Source: Catellatospora sp. TT07R-123 (lineage in GTDB: Bacteria > Actinomycetota > Actinomycetes > Mycobacteriales > Micromonosporaceae). From it: a stretch of 64,000 bases of DNA. How positions within the stretch are numbered: position 1 is the stretch's first letter; every line of letters begins with the position of its first letter. The translations under genes and the position numbers were made by a program. The stretch lies in contig NZ_BNEM01000002.1 of assembly GCF_018327705.1 (NCBI RefSeq), positions 3,224,001-3,288,000 on the forward strand, given 5' to 3'. The notes under the pieces are model-generated. The model searched no databases and was not told the origin of the DNA. It saw only the letters and a list, made by a program, of their open reading frames with translations. Shown in pieces: positions 34,952-43,598 of this stretch.

Positions 34952-36844
34952 TCATGATCGACGGGTGAGGGGGGTGGGGTGGGAGGAGAGGGGGGTGGGG
35001 GTGGACTGTTCGATGAAGGTGGCGTGCCAGAGGCAGAACATCAGGACGGTCCAGACCTTGCGGGAGTTGTCGGCCTCGCCGCGCTGGTGGGCGGTGAGGA
35101 GCGTGCGGGCGTACGACAGGTCGAGGTGCTCGTCGGCGGCGGAGGTGGACAGCAGCTCGTGGGCCCAGTCGCCGATCTCGCCGCGCAGCCATACCCGGGC
35201 GGGGGTGGCGAAGCCGACCTTGCGCCGCTGGGCGACCGAGGCGGGCAGCAGACCGGCCACGGCGGCCCGGAGCAGCTTCTTCGTCTGCGGGCTGTCGGGT
35301 GAGACGCGCAGGGAGGCCGGGATGCGGGCGGCGACCTCGTACACGCGGCGGTCCAGGAACGGGACGCGCAGCTCCAGCGAGTGCGCCATGGACATGCGGT
35401 CGGCCTTGGTGAGGATGTCGCCGGGCAGCCAGGTGTGCAGGTCGATCAGCTGCATCCGGCTGACCGGGTCGAGCTGCGCGCTGCGGGCGTACACCTCGTC
35501 GGTCACGTCGGTGCGGGGTGCCGCCGCCCGGCCGCGCAGCAGCAGCGCCTTCTGCTCGGCGTCGAACATCCGGGCGTTGCCGTAGTAGCGGCGTTCCAGC
35601 GGGGTGGTCGCGCGGGCCAGGTAGCTCTTGCCGCGTACGCCCTCGGGCATCGCGTCGGAGACGCGGCGCAGCGCGCCCTGGACGGGGCGGGGCAGCCGCT
35701 GCACCGGTGCGGTGGCGAACGGCTCGCGGTAGATCTCGTACCCGCCGAACAGCTCGTCGGCGCCCTCGCCGGACAGCACCACCCGCACCTGCTCGGACGC
35801 GGTGCGGGCCAGGAAGTACAGCGGGATCAGGGACGGGTCGGCCAGCGGGTCGTCCAGGTGCCAGACGATGCGGGGCAGCTCGCGCAGCACGTCGGCGGCG
35901 GTGACGACGGTGGGGGTGAACCGCAGCCCGAGCCCCCAGGCGGTGTCGCGGGCCAGTTCCAGTTCGGAGTAGCCGTCGATGTCGAAGCCGGCCGAGAAGA
36001 CCTGGAGATCCGGCTTGGCCTCGGCGGCGAGCGCGACGACGGCGCTGGAGTCGACGCCGCCGGACAGGAATGCCCCGACGGGCACGTCGGCGACCAGGTG
36101 CGCCCGTACGCTGTCGCGCAGCGCCTCGCCGAGCTGCGCCGCCAGCGCCTTCTCATCGGCGGCGGGGCTCGCAGTGAAGGCGGGCTGGAAGTGCCGGTGC
36201 ACCTGGACCTGACCGCCCGGCTCATAGGTGAGCGAGCATCCGGCGGGCAGCCGGCGCACGTCGGCACTCATCGTGTACGGCTCAGGCACGTACTGCATCG
36301 ACACGTAGTGGGCCAGCGCGTCGGGGTCCAGGGTGCCGCCGCCGCCCGCCAGCGACTTGCGTTCGCTGGCCAGCCACAGTCCGTCGGGGGTCAGCGCGTA
36401 GTGCAGCGGCTTGATGCCGAACGGGTCCCTTCCGGCGTGCAGGCGGCGTTCCCGGCGGTCCCACAGGACGTACGCGAACATCCCGCGCAGCCGCCGTACG
36501 GCCTGCGGACCCCAGTGGTGGAACGCCGCCGCGAGCACCTCGGCGTCACCGGCGGTGGCGAACACGGCGCCGTGCTCGCGGGCCAGTTCCTCCCGCAGCT
36601 CGCGGTAGTTGTAGACCTCGCCGTTGAAGCACAGGTCCCAGCGCTGCTCGTGGGTCAGCGGCTGGCGGCTGCCGCCGACGTCGATGATGGCCAGCCGCTG
36701 GAATCCCATGGTCACGCCGGGCTGCGGGACCGTGACGACCATGTCGTCGGGGCCCCGGTGCCGGATCAGGTCCAGTCCCGCCGATACCGCGTCGCACGCG
36801 TCGCCCTGGCCCAAGGCGCTGATGAAGACCACGAAGCCGCACAT
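34952..36844 (-). CDS. asnB: Asparagine synthetase (glutamine-hydrolysing)
   Basis: 630-residue class II glutamine amidotransferase. The start MCGFVVF places Cys2 as the glutaminase nucleophile after removal of Met. RLAIIDVGG, CFNGEVYNYRELR and the AGRDPFGIKPL motif follow. The synthetase half has the PP-loop AFLSGGVDSS near 262-271, LSGEGADELFGGY near 360-372 and DILTKADRMSMAHSLELRVPFLDRR near 470-495. It makes asparagine from aspartate, ATP and glutamine. GGGAGGAGG lies 8 bases before ATG 36844. The C-terminus has a short Ser/Thr/Pro tail past the conserved domain. It is divergent from a two-component system with shared direct repeats between. Confidence 0.93.
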   Translation of the reverse strand: MCGFVVFISALGQGDACDAVSAGLDLIRHRGPDDMVVTVPQPGVTMGFQRLAIIDVGGSRQPLTHEQRWDLCFNGEVYNYRELREELAREHGAVFATAGDAEVLAAAFHHWGPQAVRRLRGMFAYVLWDRRERRLHAGRDPFGIKPLHYALTPDGLWLASERKSLAGGGGTLDPDALAHYVSMQYVPEPYTMSADVRRLPAGCSLTYEPGGQVQVHRHFQPAFTASPAADEKALAAQLGEALRDSVRAHLVADVPVGAFLSGGVDSSAVVALAAEAKPDLQVFSAGFDIDGYSELELARDTAWGLGLRFTPTVVTAADVLRELPRIVWHLDDPLADPSLIPLYFLARTASEQVRVVLSGEGADELFGGYEIYREPFATAPVQRLPRPVQGALRRVSDAMPEGVRGKSYLARATTPLERRYYGNARMFDAEQKALLLRGRAAAPRTDVTDEVYARSAQLDPVSRMQLIDLHTWLPGDILTKADRMSMAHSLELRVPFLDRRVYEVAARIPASLRVSPDSPQTKKLLRAAVAGLLPASVAQRRKVGFATPARVWLRGEIGDWAHELLSTSAADEHLDLSYARTLLTAHQRGEADNSRKVWTVLMFCLWHATFIEQSTPTPLSSHPTPLTRRS

Positions 36845-36893
36845 CCTGTGCCCTCCTCCCGTTGCAGGCAATCGAGCGGAAGGTAGGGGGCAA

Positions 36894-36985
36894 CCTGTTA
36901 AGGGGTTATCAAGATCTGATGTGTGACCGATGTCGATAGTCTCCGTGCGGCGACACCGGCTCAGGCCTTAACAGGTCCTTCACAG
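36894..36985. promoter_or_regulatory. Paired response-regulator-type direct repeats
   Basis: In the divergent gap, TTAACAG at 36968-36974 and TTCACAG at 36979-36985 form an 11-bp-spaced direct repeat facing the response regulator. On the opposite strand TTGATAA (36912-36906) and TTAACAG (36901-36895) form the same arrangement facing asnB. CCTGTTAAGG (36894-36903) and CCTTAACAGG (36966-36975) are exact inverted copies. The 11-bp spacing is typical of OmpR/PhoB-family sites, so the adjacent regulator may control both directions. Confidence 0.6.
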
Positions 36986-37027
36986 CCGGGTGGGCACAAT
37001 GCCCGCAGACCTATGGGGAGGTGGGGC

Positions 37028-37720
37028 GTGACGGCTCGGATCCTGGTCGCGGAGGACGATCCCAAACAGGCCAACGTCATCCGCATGTACCTGGAGCACG
37101 AGGGCCACAGCGTGCTGTCCGTGGCCGACGGCCGCGCCGCGCTCGACCAGTGCCGGGCGCGCCGCCCCGACCTCGTCGTGCTGGACGTGATGATGCCGCT
37201 GGTCGACGGGCTGGACGTGTGCCACATCCTGCGCGCCGAGTCGGACGTGCCGATCATCCTGCTCACCGCCCGCAGCACCGAGAACGACATCCTGCTCGGG
37301 CTCGACGTCGGCGCCGACGACTACATCACCAAGCCGTACAGTCCGCGCCAGCTCGTCGCGCGCATCCGCGCGCTGCTGCGCCGCACCGGGGTGCTCGCCA
37401 CCGAGGCCAGGGCGCCCCTGGTCGTCGGCGACCTGGTCGTCGACGCGGCCCGCTTCGAGGTGCGGGTGGACGGGCGCCCCGTCGTGCTGACCGCCAAGGA
37501 GTTCGGCATCCTGGAGGTGCTCGCCGCCGAGCCGGGCCGCGCGTTCACCCGCGCGCAGATCATCGACCGCGCCTTCGGCTTCGACCAGGACGTGCTGGAA
37601 CGCACCGTCGACGTGCACGTGATGAACCTACGCCGCAAGCTCGAACAGGATCCGGCCGAACCGCGATACGTGCAGACGGTCTACGGCCGCGGCTACCGGA
37701 TGCCGCAGGCGCCCGCGTGA
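37028..37720 (+). CDS. Two-component response regulator, OmpR/PhoB family
   Basis: 230-residue DNA-binding response regulator. Receiver domain 1-120: acidic pocket EDD (about 9-11), phospho-acceptor Asp53 (LVVLDVMMP), Thr and Lys in LLTAR and YITKPY. Winged-helix output domain about 130-226, with LTAKEFGILEVLA, FTRAQIIDRAFG and TVDVHVMNLRRKLEQDP ... VYGRGYRM. GTG 37028 was chosen because GGGGAGG (37014-37020) is its ribosome-binding site. The ATG at 37013 would overlap it. The stop overlaps the kinase start in GTGA. Confidence 0.92.
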   Translation: MTARILVAEDDPKQANVIRMYLEHEGHSVLSVADGRAALDQCRARRPDLVVLDVMMPLVDGLDVCHILRAESDVPIILLTARSTENDILLGLDVGADDYITKPYSPRQLVARIRALLRRTGVLATEARAPLVVGDLVVDAARFEVRVDGRPVVLTAKEFGILEVLAAEPGRAFTRAQIIDRAFGFDQDVLERTVDVHVMNLRRKLEQDPAEPRYVQTVYGRGYRMPQAPA

Positions 37721-39417
37721 CCTTCAAGCTCCGGGTCTTCATCCTCGTCGCCCTGGTCGCGCTCGTGGCCATGGGCGTCAGCACCTACCTCACGCTGCGC
37801 TTCGCCGAGTACGAGGTGGCCGCCTCGACCCAGACGCAGCAGCAGACCCTGCGCGAGATCGCCGACCGGATCACCAAGTACGGCCGCGACCACGGCACCT
37901 GGGAACGGGTCGCGGACCTGGCCAAGCAGCTCGCCCAGCAGACCGGCAGGCGCATCCGCCTGGAGACGCAGGCGACCCGGGTCGGCCTCGTCGACACGGC
38001 GCTGCTGCTCGGCCAGCCGGTCATCCCCGTGGCGGAACTGACCGCCCCGGTCGACCCCCGGCCGCAGTTGGAGCTGACCGATGCGGAGTGGGGCAAGGGC
38101 GGCCTGATCGTGCTGGACGCCGTCGAGCGCTACCGGCAGGAGATCCGCTTCGCCGCCTGCCTGACCCGCACCGGCGTCGACCCGGTCGCCGTCTCCGTGC
38201 AGCGCGGCGTGCCGACCTTCTCCTACTACGACGCCCCGTCCGTCGCCGTCGCGGACTGCCGGGAGGGCCTGGTCAGCAGGCCGCAGGTGCTCGCCCTCGA
38301 CCAGACCGAGGTGGCGCGGTGCGACCCGTCGGCCGAGGCCGCGCGCCCCGGCGACAAGAGCACGCCGCGTACCGACGGGTCCGGCCCCATCGCCGTGCAG
38401 GCGTGCCTCCAGGAGGCGTACCTCACCCGGATCAGCGGCGTGGGTCCCGCGCCGTTGCAGCTCGCGATCGCCCTCGACGCGACGACGATCTCCGCGACAC
38501 CGGTCGCGCTGGCGGTGAGCGTGGTCGCCGTGCCGATCATCCTGGGCACGCTGCTGCTGAGCCGGCAGGTGCTGCGCCCGATCCGCGAGCTGACGCTGGC
38601 CGCGCGCCGCTTCGGCCGGGGCGAGCTGGACCGGCGCGTCGCCGTCGAGGGCGGCGGCGAGCTGGCGCAGCTGGCGCTGGACTTCAACCACATGGCCGAC
38701 TCGCTGCAACGCAGCGAGGAGCAGCAACGCCGCATGATCGCGGATGTGGCGCACGAGCTGCGTACGCCGCTGGCCAACCTGCGCGCCTATCTGGAGGCGC
38801 TGGAGGACGGGCTGGTGACGGCCGACGCGGCCCTGTTCCACTCGCTGCACGAGGAGGTGCTGCTCCAGCAGCGGATCGTCGACGACCTGCAGACCCTGGC
38901 GCTGGCCGAGGCCGGCCGGTTGCAGTACCACTGGTCGACGGTCGACCTCCGGGAGCTGCTGGAGAGCTGCCGGACGGCGCATCAGCCGTCGGCGTCGGCG
39001 GCCGCCGTCGAGCTGGAGGTGGTGGCCGCCGAGCCGGCGGTGTTCGTACACGCCGACGCGTACCGCCTGCGCCAGGCCCTCGGCAACCTCGTCACCAACG
39101 CGGTCCGGCACTCGGCGGCGGGATCGGTGGTCACCCTCGCGGCCGCCCGGTCCGGGCCGGACGCGCTGCTGACGGTCACCGACCGGGGCAGCGGCATCGC
39201 GGCCGCCGACCGGGCGCACGTCTTCGACCGGTTCTGGCGCGCCGACCGCGCCCGCAGCCGCAGCAGCGGCGGCAGCGGCCTCGGCCTGGCCATCACCCGC
39301 CAGATCGTCCTCGACCACCAGGGCGACATCTCCCTGACCAGCGAGCTGGGCCACGGCACCGCCGTCACCATCCGCCTCCCCGTCCACGACGACCCGCCCC
39401 CCGACCCGGAAAGGTGA
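37717..39417 (+). CDS. Two-component sensor histidine kinase
   Basis: 566-residue membrane kinase paired with the regulator just upstream. Transmembrane helix about 6-24, extracytoplasmic sensor about 30-260 with several Cys (147, 181, 202, 230), second helix about 262-281, HAMP about 283-335 (RPIRELTLAARRFGRGELDRRV), phospho-acceptor His346 in VAHELRTPLANLRAYLE, and an ATPase domain with NLVTNAVRHS, DRGSGIAAADRAHVFDRFWR and GGSGLGLAI. The large sensor domain shows no family that I recognise. The four Cys could form disulfides. Translationally coupled to the regulator (GTGA). Confidence 0.92.
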   Translation: MTFKLRVFILVALVALVAMGVSTYLTLRFAEYEVAASTQTQQQTLREIADRITKYGRDHGTWERVADLAKQLAQQTGRRIRLETQATRVGLVDTALLLGQPVIPVAELTAPVDPRPQLELTDAEWGKGGLIVLDAVERYRQEIRFAACLTRTGVDPVAVSVQRGVPTFSYYDAPSVAVADCREGLVSRPQVLALDQTEVARCDPSAEAARPGDKSTPRTDGSGPIAVQACLQEAYLTRISGVGPAPLQLAIALDATTISATPVALAVSVVAVPIILGTLLLSRQVLRPIRELTLAARRFGRGELDRRVAVEGGGELAQLALDFNHMADSLQRSEEQQRRMIADVAHELRTPLANLRAYLEALEDGLVTADAALFHSLHEEVLLQQRIVDDLQTLALAEAGRLQYHWSTVDLRELLESCRTAHQPSASAAAVELEVVAAEPAVFVHADAYRLRQALGNLVTNAVRHSAAGSVVTLAAARSGPDALLTVTDRGSGIAAADRAHVFDRFWRADRARSRSSGGSGLGLAITRQIVLDHQGDISLTSELGHGTAVTIRLPVHDDPPPDPER

Positions 39418-39561
39418 TCACGGCGCCAGGGTGGGGACACACCGTCGAACACGGCTTCAGGTTCATGATCAACCTGGGAGGGGGCGGGGAGGTGGCGGGG
39501 AGGGAGCTGGGAATACGGGTGGTTGCGCACGGGGTGGGGGGTTTGCTGGTTGACTGGGGGT

Positions 39562-40626
39562 ATGGATTTGCCCGTACTCCCCCCGCTGGAGCCGATGCTG
39601 GCCAAGCCGGTGTCGAAGCTGCCAGACGAACCGGGTATGACGTTCGAGCCGAAGTGGGACGGCTACCGGTGCATCGTGTTCCGCGACGGTGACGAGGTCG
39701 AGCTCGCCAGCCGGGGCGGAAAGTCGCTGACCAGGTATTTCCCCGAGGTTGTCGAGCTGGTCAGGAAGCAGTTCCCGCAACGGTCGGTGATCGACTGCGA
39801 GATCGTGGTGATCCGGCGCGAGGAAGGGCAGCTCCCCCGGCTGAACTTCGACCTGCTCGGGCAGCGCATCCACCCGGCCGCGTCCCGGGTGAAGAAGCTG
39901 GCCGTCGAGACGCCCGCCGACGTGATCGCGTTCGACCTGCTGGCGCTGGACGACCGCCTGCTCATGGACGAGCCGTACGCCGCCCGCCGGGCCCTGCTGG
40001 AGCAGGTGCTCAGCGGCGTGACCCCGCCGGTGCACCTGACGCCGGTCACGACCGACACCGGCACCGCCCGCGAGTGGTTCACCGCGTTCGAGGGCGCCGG
40101 GCTCGACGGGCTGATCGCCAAGCCCGCCGACATGCCGTACGCCCCGGGCAAGCGGCTGATGTTCAAGTTCAAGCACTCGCGTACCGCCGACGTCGTCGTC
40201 GCCGGGTTCCGCTACCACACGTCCGGGCCGATCGTCGGCTCGCTGCTGCTCGGCCTGTACGACGACCACGGCACCCTGCACCACGTCGGGGTCAGCTCGT
40301 CGTTCACGGCCGCGCGCCGCAAGGAGCTGCTCGACGAGCTGGAGCCCTACCGCAACCCGGACGAGCATCCGTGGGCCGTCGCGGGCGAGGGCCAGCGGGT
40401 GCCCGGTGCGCCGAGCCGCTGGAGCGGCACCAAGGACCTCTCGTTCGAACCGCTGCGTCCCGGGCTCGTCGTCGAGGTCGGGTACGACGCGATGGAGGGC
40501 GACCGGTTCCGGCACACCGCCCAGTTCCAGCGCTGGCGGCCCGACCGCGAACCGGAGTCCTGCCGCTACGACCAGCTCGACCGTCCTATCAGCCTCAACG
40601 TCGACGAGGTACTGGCTACCCCGTAG
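39562..40626 (+). CDS. ATP-dependent DNA ligase (LigC/LigD-ligase type)
   Basis: 354-residue stand-alone ATP-dependent ligase. The adenylation motif FEPKWDGYRCIVFRDG (about 30-45) gives the nucleotidyl Lys. Further motifs are ASRGGKSLTRYFPE, VIDCEIVVI, FDLLALDD and LMFKFKHSRTADVVVAGFR. The C-terminal OB fold runs to LSFEPLRPGLVVEVGYDAMEGDRFRHTAQFQRWRPD. Such ligases act in end joining and base-excision gap repair. The start is ATG 39562 with GGGGG 2 bases upstream, not a further upstream ATG. A LigD-type polymerase gene lies 3 kb downstream on the other strand. Ku is not in the window. Confidence 0.87.
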   Translation: MDLPVLPPLEPMLAKPVSKLPDEPGMTFEPKWDGYRCIVFRDGDEVELASRGGKSLTRYFPEVVELVRKQFPQRSVIDCEIVVIRREEGQLPRLNFDLLGQRIHPAASRVKKLAVETPADVIAFDLLALDDRLLMDEPYAARRALLEQVLSGVTPPVHLTPVTTDTGTAREWFTAFEGAGLDGLIAKPADMPYAPGKRLMFKFKHSRTADVVVAGFRYHTSGPIVGSLLLGLYDDHGTLHHVGVSSSFTAARRKELLDELEPYRNPDEHPWAVAGEGQRVPGAPSRWSGTKDLSFEPLRPGLVVEVGYDAMEGDRFRHTAQFQRWRPDREPESCRYDQLDRPISLNVDEVLATP

Positions 40627-40662
40627 GCTCGGGCGAACCCACTGGGGGGAGTGAACACGCTC

Positions 40663-42195
40663 GTGCGTCTCAGGATCGATCACCGCGTGGTGCGGCTGTC
40701 CGTCGCGTTGCTGGCCGCCGCCACCACCCTGACCGGGTGTGTGCTGCCGCTGCCGGACTTCGGAGGCCGCCCGCAAGCCGCCCGCAGCCCGGAGCCGGGC
40801 TGGCGGCTTTGCCCGGAGGTGCCCGCCGAGCTGCTCGGCAAGGCCCCTTCCGGATACACCTTCGAATGCCGCACGGTGAAGGTGCCGCAGGACTGGAACA
40901 AGCCCGACGACGGCAACACCTTCGACATCGCGGTGATGCGCGCCCGCGCCACCGACCAGCGCGACCGCATCGGGTCGCTCATGGTCAACCCGGGCGGGCC
41001 GGGCGCCTCCGGCATCGACCTGGCGTCGTACCTGACCCGGGGCCTGCCCGCCGAGGTCACGCGCCGGTTCGACATCGTCGGCTTCGACCCGCGGGGCGTG
41101 GGCCGCTCCGATCCGGTGGACTGCTACACCGACGCCGACCTCGACGCCACGTTCGGCGCCGACCCCGACCCGCGTACGCAGGCCGAGTTCGACGCCAACG
41201 TCGACCTCACCAAGCGGATGGTCGACGGCTGCAAGGCCAAGCTCGGCGACCGCCTGAACAAGTTCTCCACCGAGCAGGCCGCCCGCGACATGGACAAGAT
41301 CCGCCAGGATCTGGGCGAGGACAAGGTCAACTACCTGGGCTACTCGTACGGCACCCTGCTCGGCGCCGTCTACGCCCAGCTGTTCCCCGACAGGATCCGG
41401 GCCATGGTGCTCGACGGCGCCGTCGACCCGACCCTCGACTCGACCGCCTCGGCGCAGAGCCAGGCGATGGGCTTCGAGCGGGCCTTCGACAACTTCACCA
41501 CCTGGTGCGACGACAACCACAGCCGCTGCCCGATCGACGGCAACGCGCGCGAGGTCGTCATGAAGCTGATGGAGGAGGCGCGCACCAAGCCCGTCGGCAA
41601 CAGCGACGGCCGGTACGCCACCCCGGGCTGGATCTTCTGGGGCGTCGTGTCGGCGCTGTACACCAAGGCGCGCTGGCCCGACCTGGGGCAGGCGATCGGC
41701 GACCTCCAGCAGGGCAAGGCCGGACCGATCATGGCGCTGGCCGACTCGTACGCCGACCGCGACGCCAACGGCGTCTACACCAACCTGTTCGACGCCAACG
41801 CGGCCGTCAACTGCGCCGACGAGGCCAAGCCGGTCCCCGTCGAGCAGATCCGCAAGTACCAGGAGGAGTGGCGGCCCAAGTACCCGATGTTCGGGGCACC
41901 GCTGGCCGTCGGCATGCTGACCTGCGCGGTCTGGCCGGGGCCGCGTGACCCGTTCCCGACCGGGCAGGCCAAGGGCGCCCCGCCGATCCTGGTCGTGGGC
42001 ACGAAGGGCGACCCGGCCACGCCGTACGAGCAGACCCAGAAGCTCGCCGACATGCTCGGCACCGGCGTCGTCCTCACCTGGGACGGCGAGGGGCACACGG
42101 CGTATCCGGAGACCCGGTGCATCACCAGCGCGGTGAACCGCTACCTGATCGACCTCAAGGTCCCCGCCGCCGGCACGGTCTGCCCCGCCCAGTAG
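40663..42195 (+). CDS. Secreted S33-family peptidase (TAP-like alpha/beta hydrolase), probable lipoprotein
   Basis: About 510 residues. Signal sequence with lipobox LTGC close to residue 26. The alpha/beta-hydrolase core has an oxyanion region NPGGPGASG, nucleophile elbow YLGYSYGTLLG and the C-terminal TAP-like portion with VVGTKGDPATPYE and EGHTAYPETRCI, which supply Ser, Asp and His. This fits tripeptidyl-aminopeptidase-type exopeptidases of actinobacteria. GTG 40663 is preferred because GGGGGGAG ends 12 bases before it. GTG 40651 touches the Shine-Dalgarno. A 14-bp terminator hairpin follows the stop. Confidence 0.86.
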   Translation: MRLRIDHRVVRLSVALLAAATTLTGCVLPLPDFGGRPQAARSPEPGWRLCPEVPAELLGKAPSGYTFECRTVKVPQDWNKPDDGNTFDIAVMRARATDQRDRIGSLMVNPGGPGASGIDLASYLTRGLPAEVTRRFDIVGFDPRGVGRSDPVDCYTDADLDATFGADPDPRTQAEFDANVDLTKRMVDGCKAKLGDRLNKFSTEQAARDMDKIRQDLGEDKVNYLGYSYGTLLGAVYAQLFPDRIRAMVLDGAVDPTLDSTASAQSQAMGFERAFDNFTTWCDDNHSRCPIDGNAREVVMKLMEEARTKPVGNSDGRYATPGWIFWGVVSALYTKARWPDLGQAIGDLQQGKAGPIMALADSYADRDANGVYTNLFDANAAVNCADEAKPVPVEQIRKYQEEWRPKYPMFGAPLAVGMLTCAVWPGPRDPFPTGQAKGAPPILVVGTKGDPATPYEQTQKLADMLGTGVVLTWDGEGHTAYPETRCITSAVNRYLIDLKVPAAGTVCPAQ

Positions 42196-42204
42196 CGAGG
42201 TAAG

Positions 42205-42251
42205 GAAGGGCACCTTCGTCGGCTCGCATCGCGAGGGCGAAGGTGCCCTTC
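42205..42251 (+). terminator. Terminator / dispersed hairpin after the S33 peptidase
   Basis: Perfect 14-bp arms (GAAGGGCACCTTCG at 42205-42218, complement 42238-42251) and a 19-base loop that itself can pair CTCGC with GCGAG. Similar AAGGAAGGGC...GCCCTTCTT hairpins are frequent between genes in Micromonosporaceae, as far as I recall, so this may belong to a dispersed family as well as ending transcription. Confidence 0.75.
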
Positions 42252-42481
42252 TTCATCCTCGGGCTCGTGATGACAGCACCAGTCAGTCATCAACCATCTC
42301 CGCTGGACACCAGGTTGACTAAGTCGTACAGTGCGGGGTGCAGGTATTTCGACTGTTGTATGCGTATCGCGAACGGGTGACGAGGCTGATCGCCCCGGCT
42401 GGTGCCCCTCGGCGACGCCCGCGTGGTGACAGGATGGCCGAAGCGACCCGCCAGCGGCACGGACGAGGTGAGGAGGTGTGA

Positions 42482-43117
42482 ATGTCGTACGAACCGAAGC
42501 TGGCAGCAGCTCTGTCCGGGGCGACGATGGCTCAGCTCGCGCACTGGCGGAAAGGCACCGACGGCGACGGCGCGATCCTGCTCCCCGAGCTGTCCCCGAA
42601 CCGGCCCATCCTGTACTCGTTTCGCGACATCGTCGCGCTGCGCATGTGCATCACCCTGCGCCGCGCCTCCTCGCTCCAGAAGATCCGGCGCGCCCTGATG
42701 ACGCTGCGCGGCGATCTCGGCGAGCGCGACCACCTCTCGCGTTACACGCTGGTCTCCGACGGCGAGACGATCTACCTGGTGACCCACGACGAAGCGGTCG
42801 ACCTCGTCCGCAGCCGCGGCAACATCGTCATCCATCAGATGGTCGAGGTCCTCGGCCCGTACTACTACGACGGACGTCATGTGCCCGCGCTGTTCCAGCC
42901 GCGCCGTCACCTCAGTGTCAGCCCTGCCGTACGCGGCGGCGAACCCGTGATCACGGGCACTCGCGTGCCCGCCCTCCAGGTCGCCAGCCTCGTGCGCGAC
43001 GGCGTCGAGCCGCAGCAGGTCGCCTCCATCTACCCGGGCGTCAGCGCGGCCGCCGCCGAGGACGCCGTCGATTTCGCGAACTACGCCGACAGCTACCTGC
43101 GGCGGGCCGCGGCTTGA
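42482..43117 (+). CDS. DUF433 antitoxin with MerR-like N-terminal region
   Basis: 211 residues. The N-terminal half (about 1-75, MAQLAHWRKG ... YSFRDIVALRMCITLRRASSLQKIRRAL) resembles a MerR-type winged helix. The C-terminal part (about 140-205, SPAVRGGEPVITGTRVPALQVASLVRDG and VASIYPGVSAAAAEDAVDFANYAD) is a DUF433 domain. DUF433 proteins are usual partners of PIN-like DUF5615 toxins. ATG 42482 has GAGGAGG 5 bases upstream. The stop overlaps the toxin start (TTGA). It likely binds DNA and represses its own operon. The 230-bp gap upstream has an imperfect symmetric stretch (TGATGAC at 42268, GTCATCA at 42286). Confidence 0.8.
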   Translation: MSYEPKLAAALSGATMAQLAHWRKGTDGDGAILLPELSPNRPILYSFRDIVALRMCITLRRASSLQKIRRALMTLRGDLGERDHLSRYTLVSDGETIYLVTHDEAVDLVRSRGNIVIHQMVEVLGPYYYDGRHVPALFQPRRHLSVSPAVRGGEPVITGTRVPALQVASLVRDGVEPQQVASIYPGVSAAAAEDAVDFANYADSYLRRAAA

Positions 43118-43557
43118 AGATCCTGCTCGACGAGAACGTCGCCATGCCGCTGACCAACGCGCTGCGCTCGTTCCTCTTCACCCACGACCTGCGCCACGTG
43201 AGCGAGGAAGCTGCCTGGTCCGGCACCCCCGACGTGGAGCTGTACAAGCGGGCGGCCCAGGAGGGCTACGACGCGGTCCTCACCACCGACGCCAAGCAGA
43301 TGCAGCGGGCCAACGAGGTGGCGGCGATCGCGGCGTCGGGCATCCACCGCATCGAATACTCGCAGCGGCATGCCGGACTGGTGGGGCTGGGCGTCGCGAT
43401 CGGCACGGTGTGCGCCGGTCTACCGGTGGCGCTGGCCGAACTCGCGGACGCGCCATCGCAGCAGCTGGTCTACCTGCAGGGCGTCGACCCGACGAGCCGT
43501 GCACGCCTCAAGATGACCGATCCCGCGACCAGCCCGCCCAAGTTCTGGCCAGCCTGA
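43114..43557 (+). CDS. PIN-like toxin (DUF5615 family)
   Basis: 147 residues, starting at TTG 43114 within the antitoxin stop (TTGA). The N-terminus KILLDENVAMPLTNALR and the later GTPDVELYKRAAQEGYDAVLTTDAKQMQ are the Asp-rich signature of PIN-like DUF5615 proteins (Asp6, Asp47, Asp60, Asp64), expected to form a metal-dependent RNase site. Tight overlap with the DUF433 gene marks a type II toxin-antitoxin pair. Toxicity is inferred, not shown. Confidence 0.8.
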   Translation: MKILLDENVAMPLTNALRSFLFTHDLRHVSEEAAWSGTPDVELYKRAAQEGYDAVLTTDAKQMQRANEVAAIAASGIHRIEYSQRHAGLVGLGVAIGTVCAGLPVALAELADAPSQQLVYLQGVDPTSRARLKMTDPATSPPKFWPA

Positions 43558-43598
43558 AACGGCGAACGGCCACACAGGCAGTCAGGTGCCGGAACTCC

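Noticed and set aside
37013..37027. ATG at 37013 as start of the response regulator
   Set aside because: The GGGGAGG within it is the ribosome-binding site for GTG 37028, where the receiver domain begins.
39464..39480. GGTTCATGATCAACC near the ligase gene, similar to AGGTTCATGATCGACG near 34949
   Set aside because: Similarity covers only about 12 bases around GGTTCATGATC, too short to call a repeat family here.
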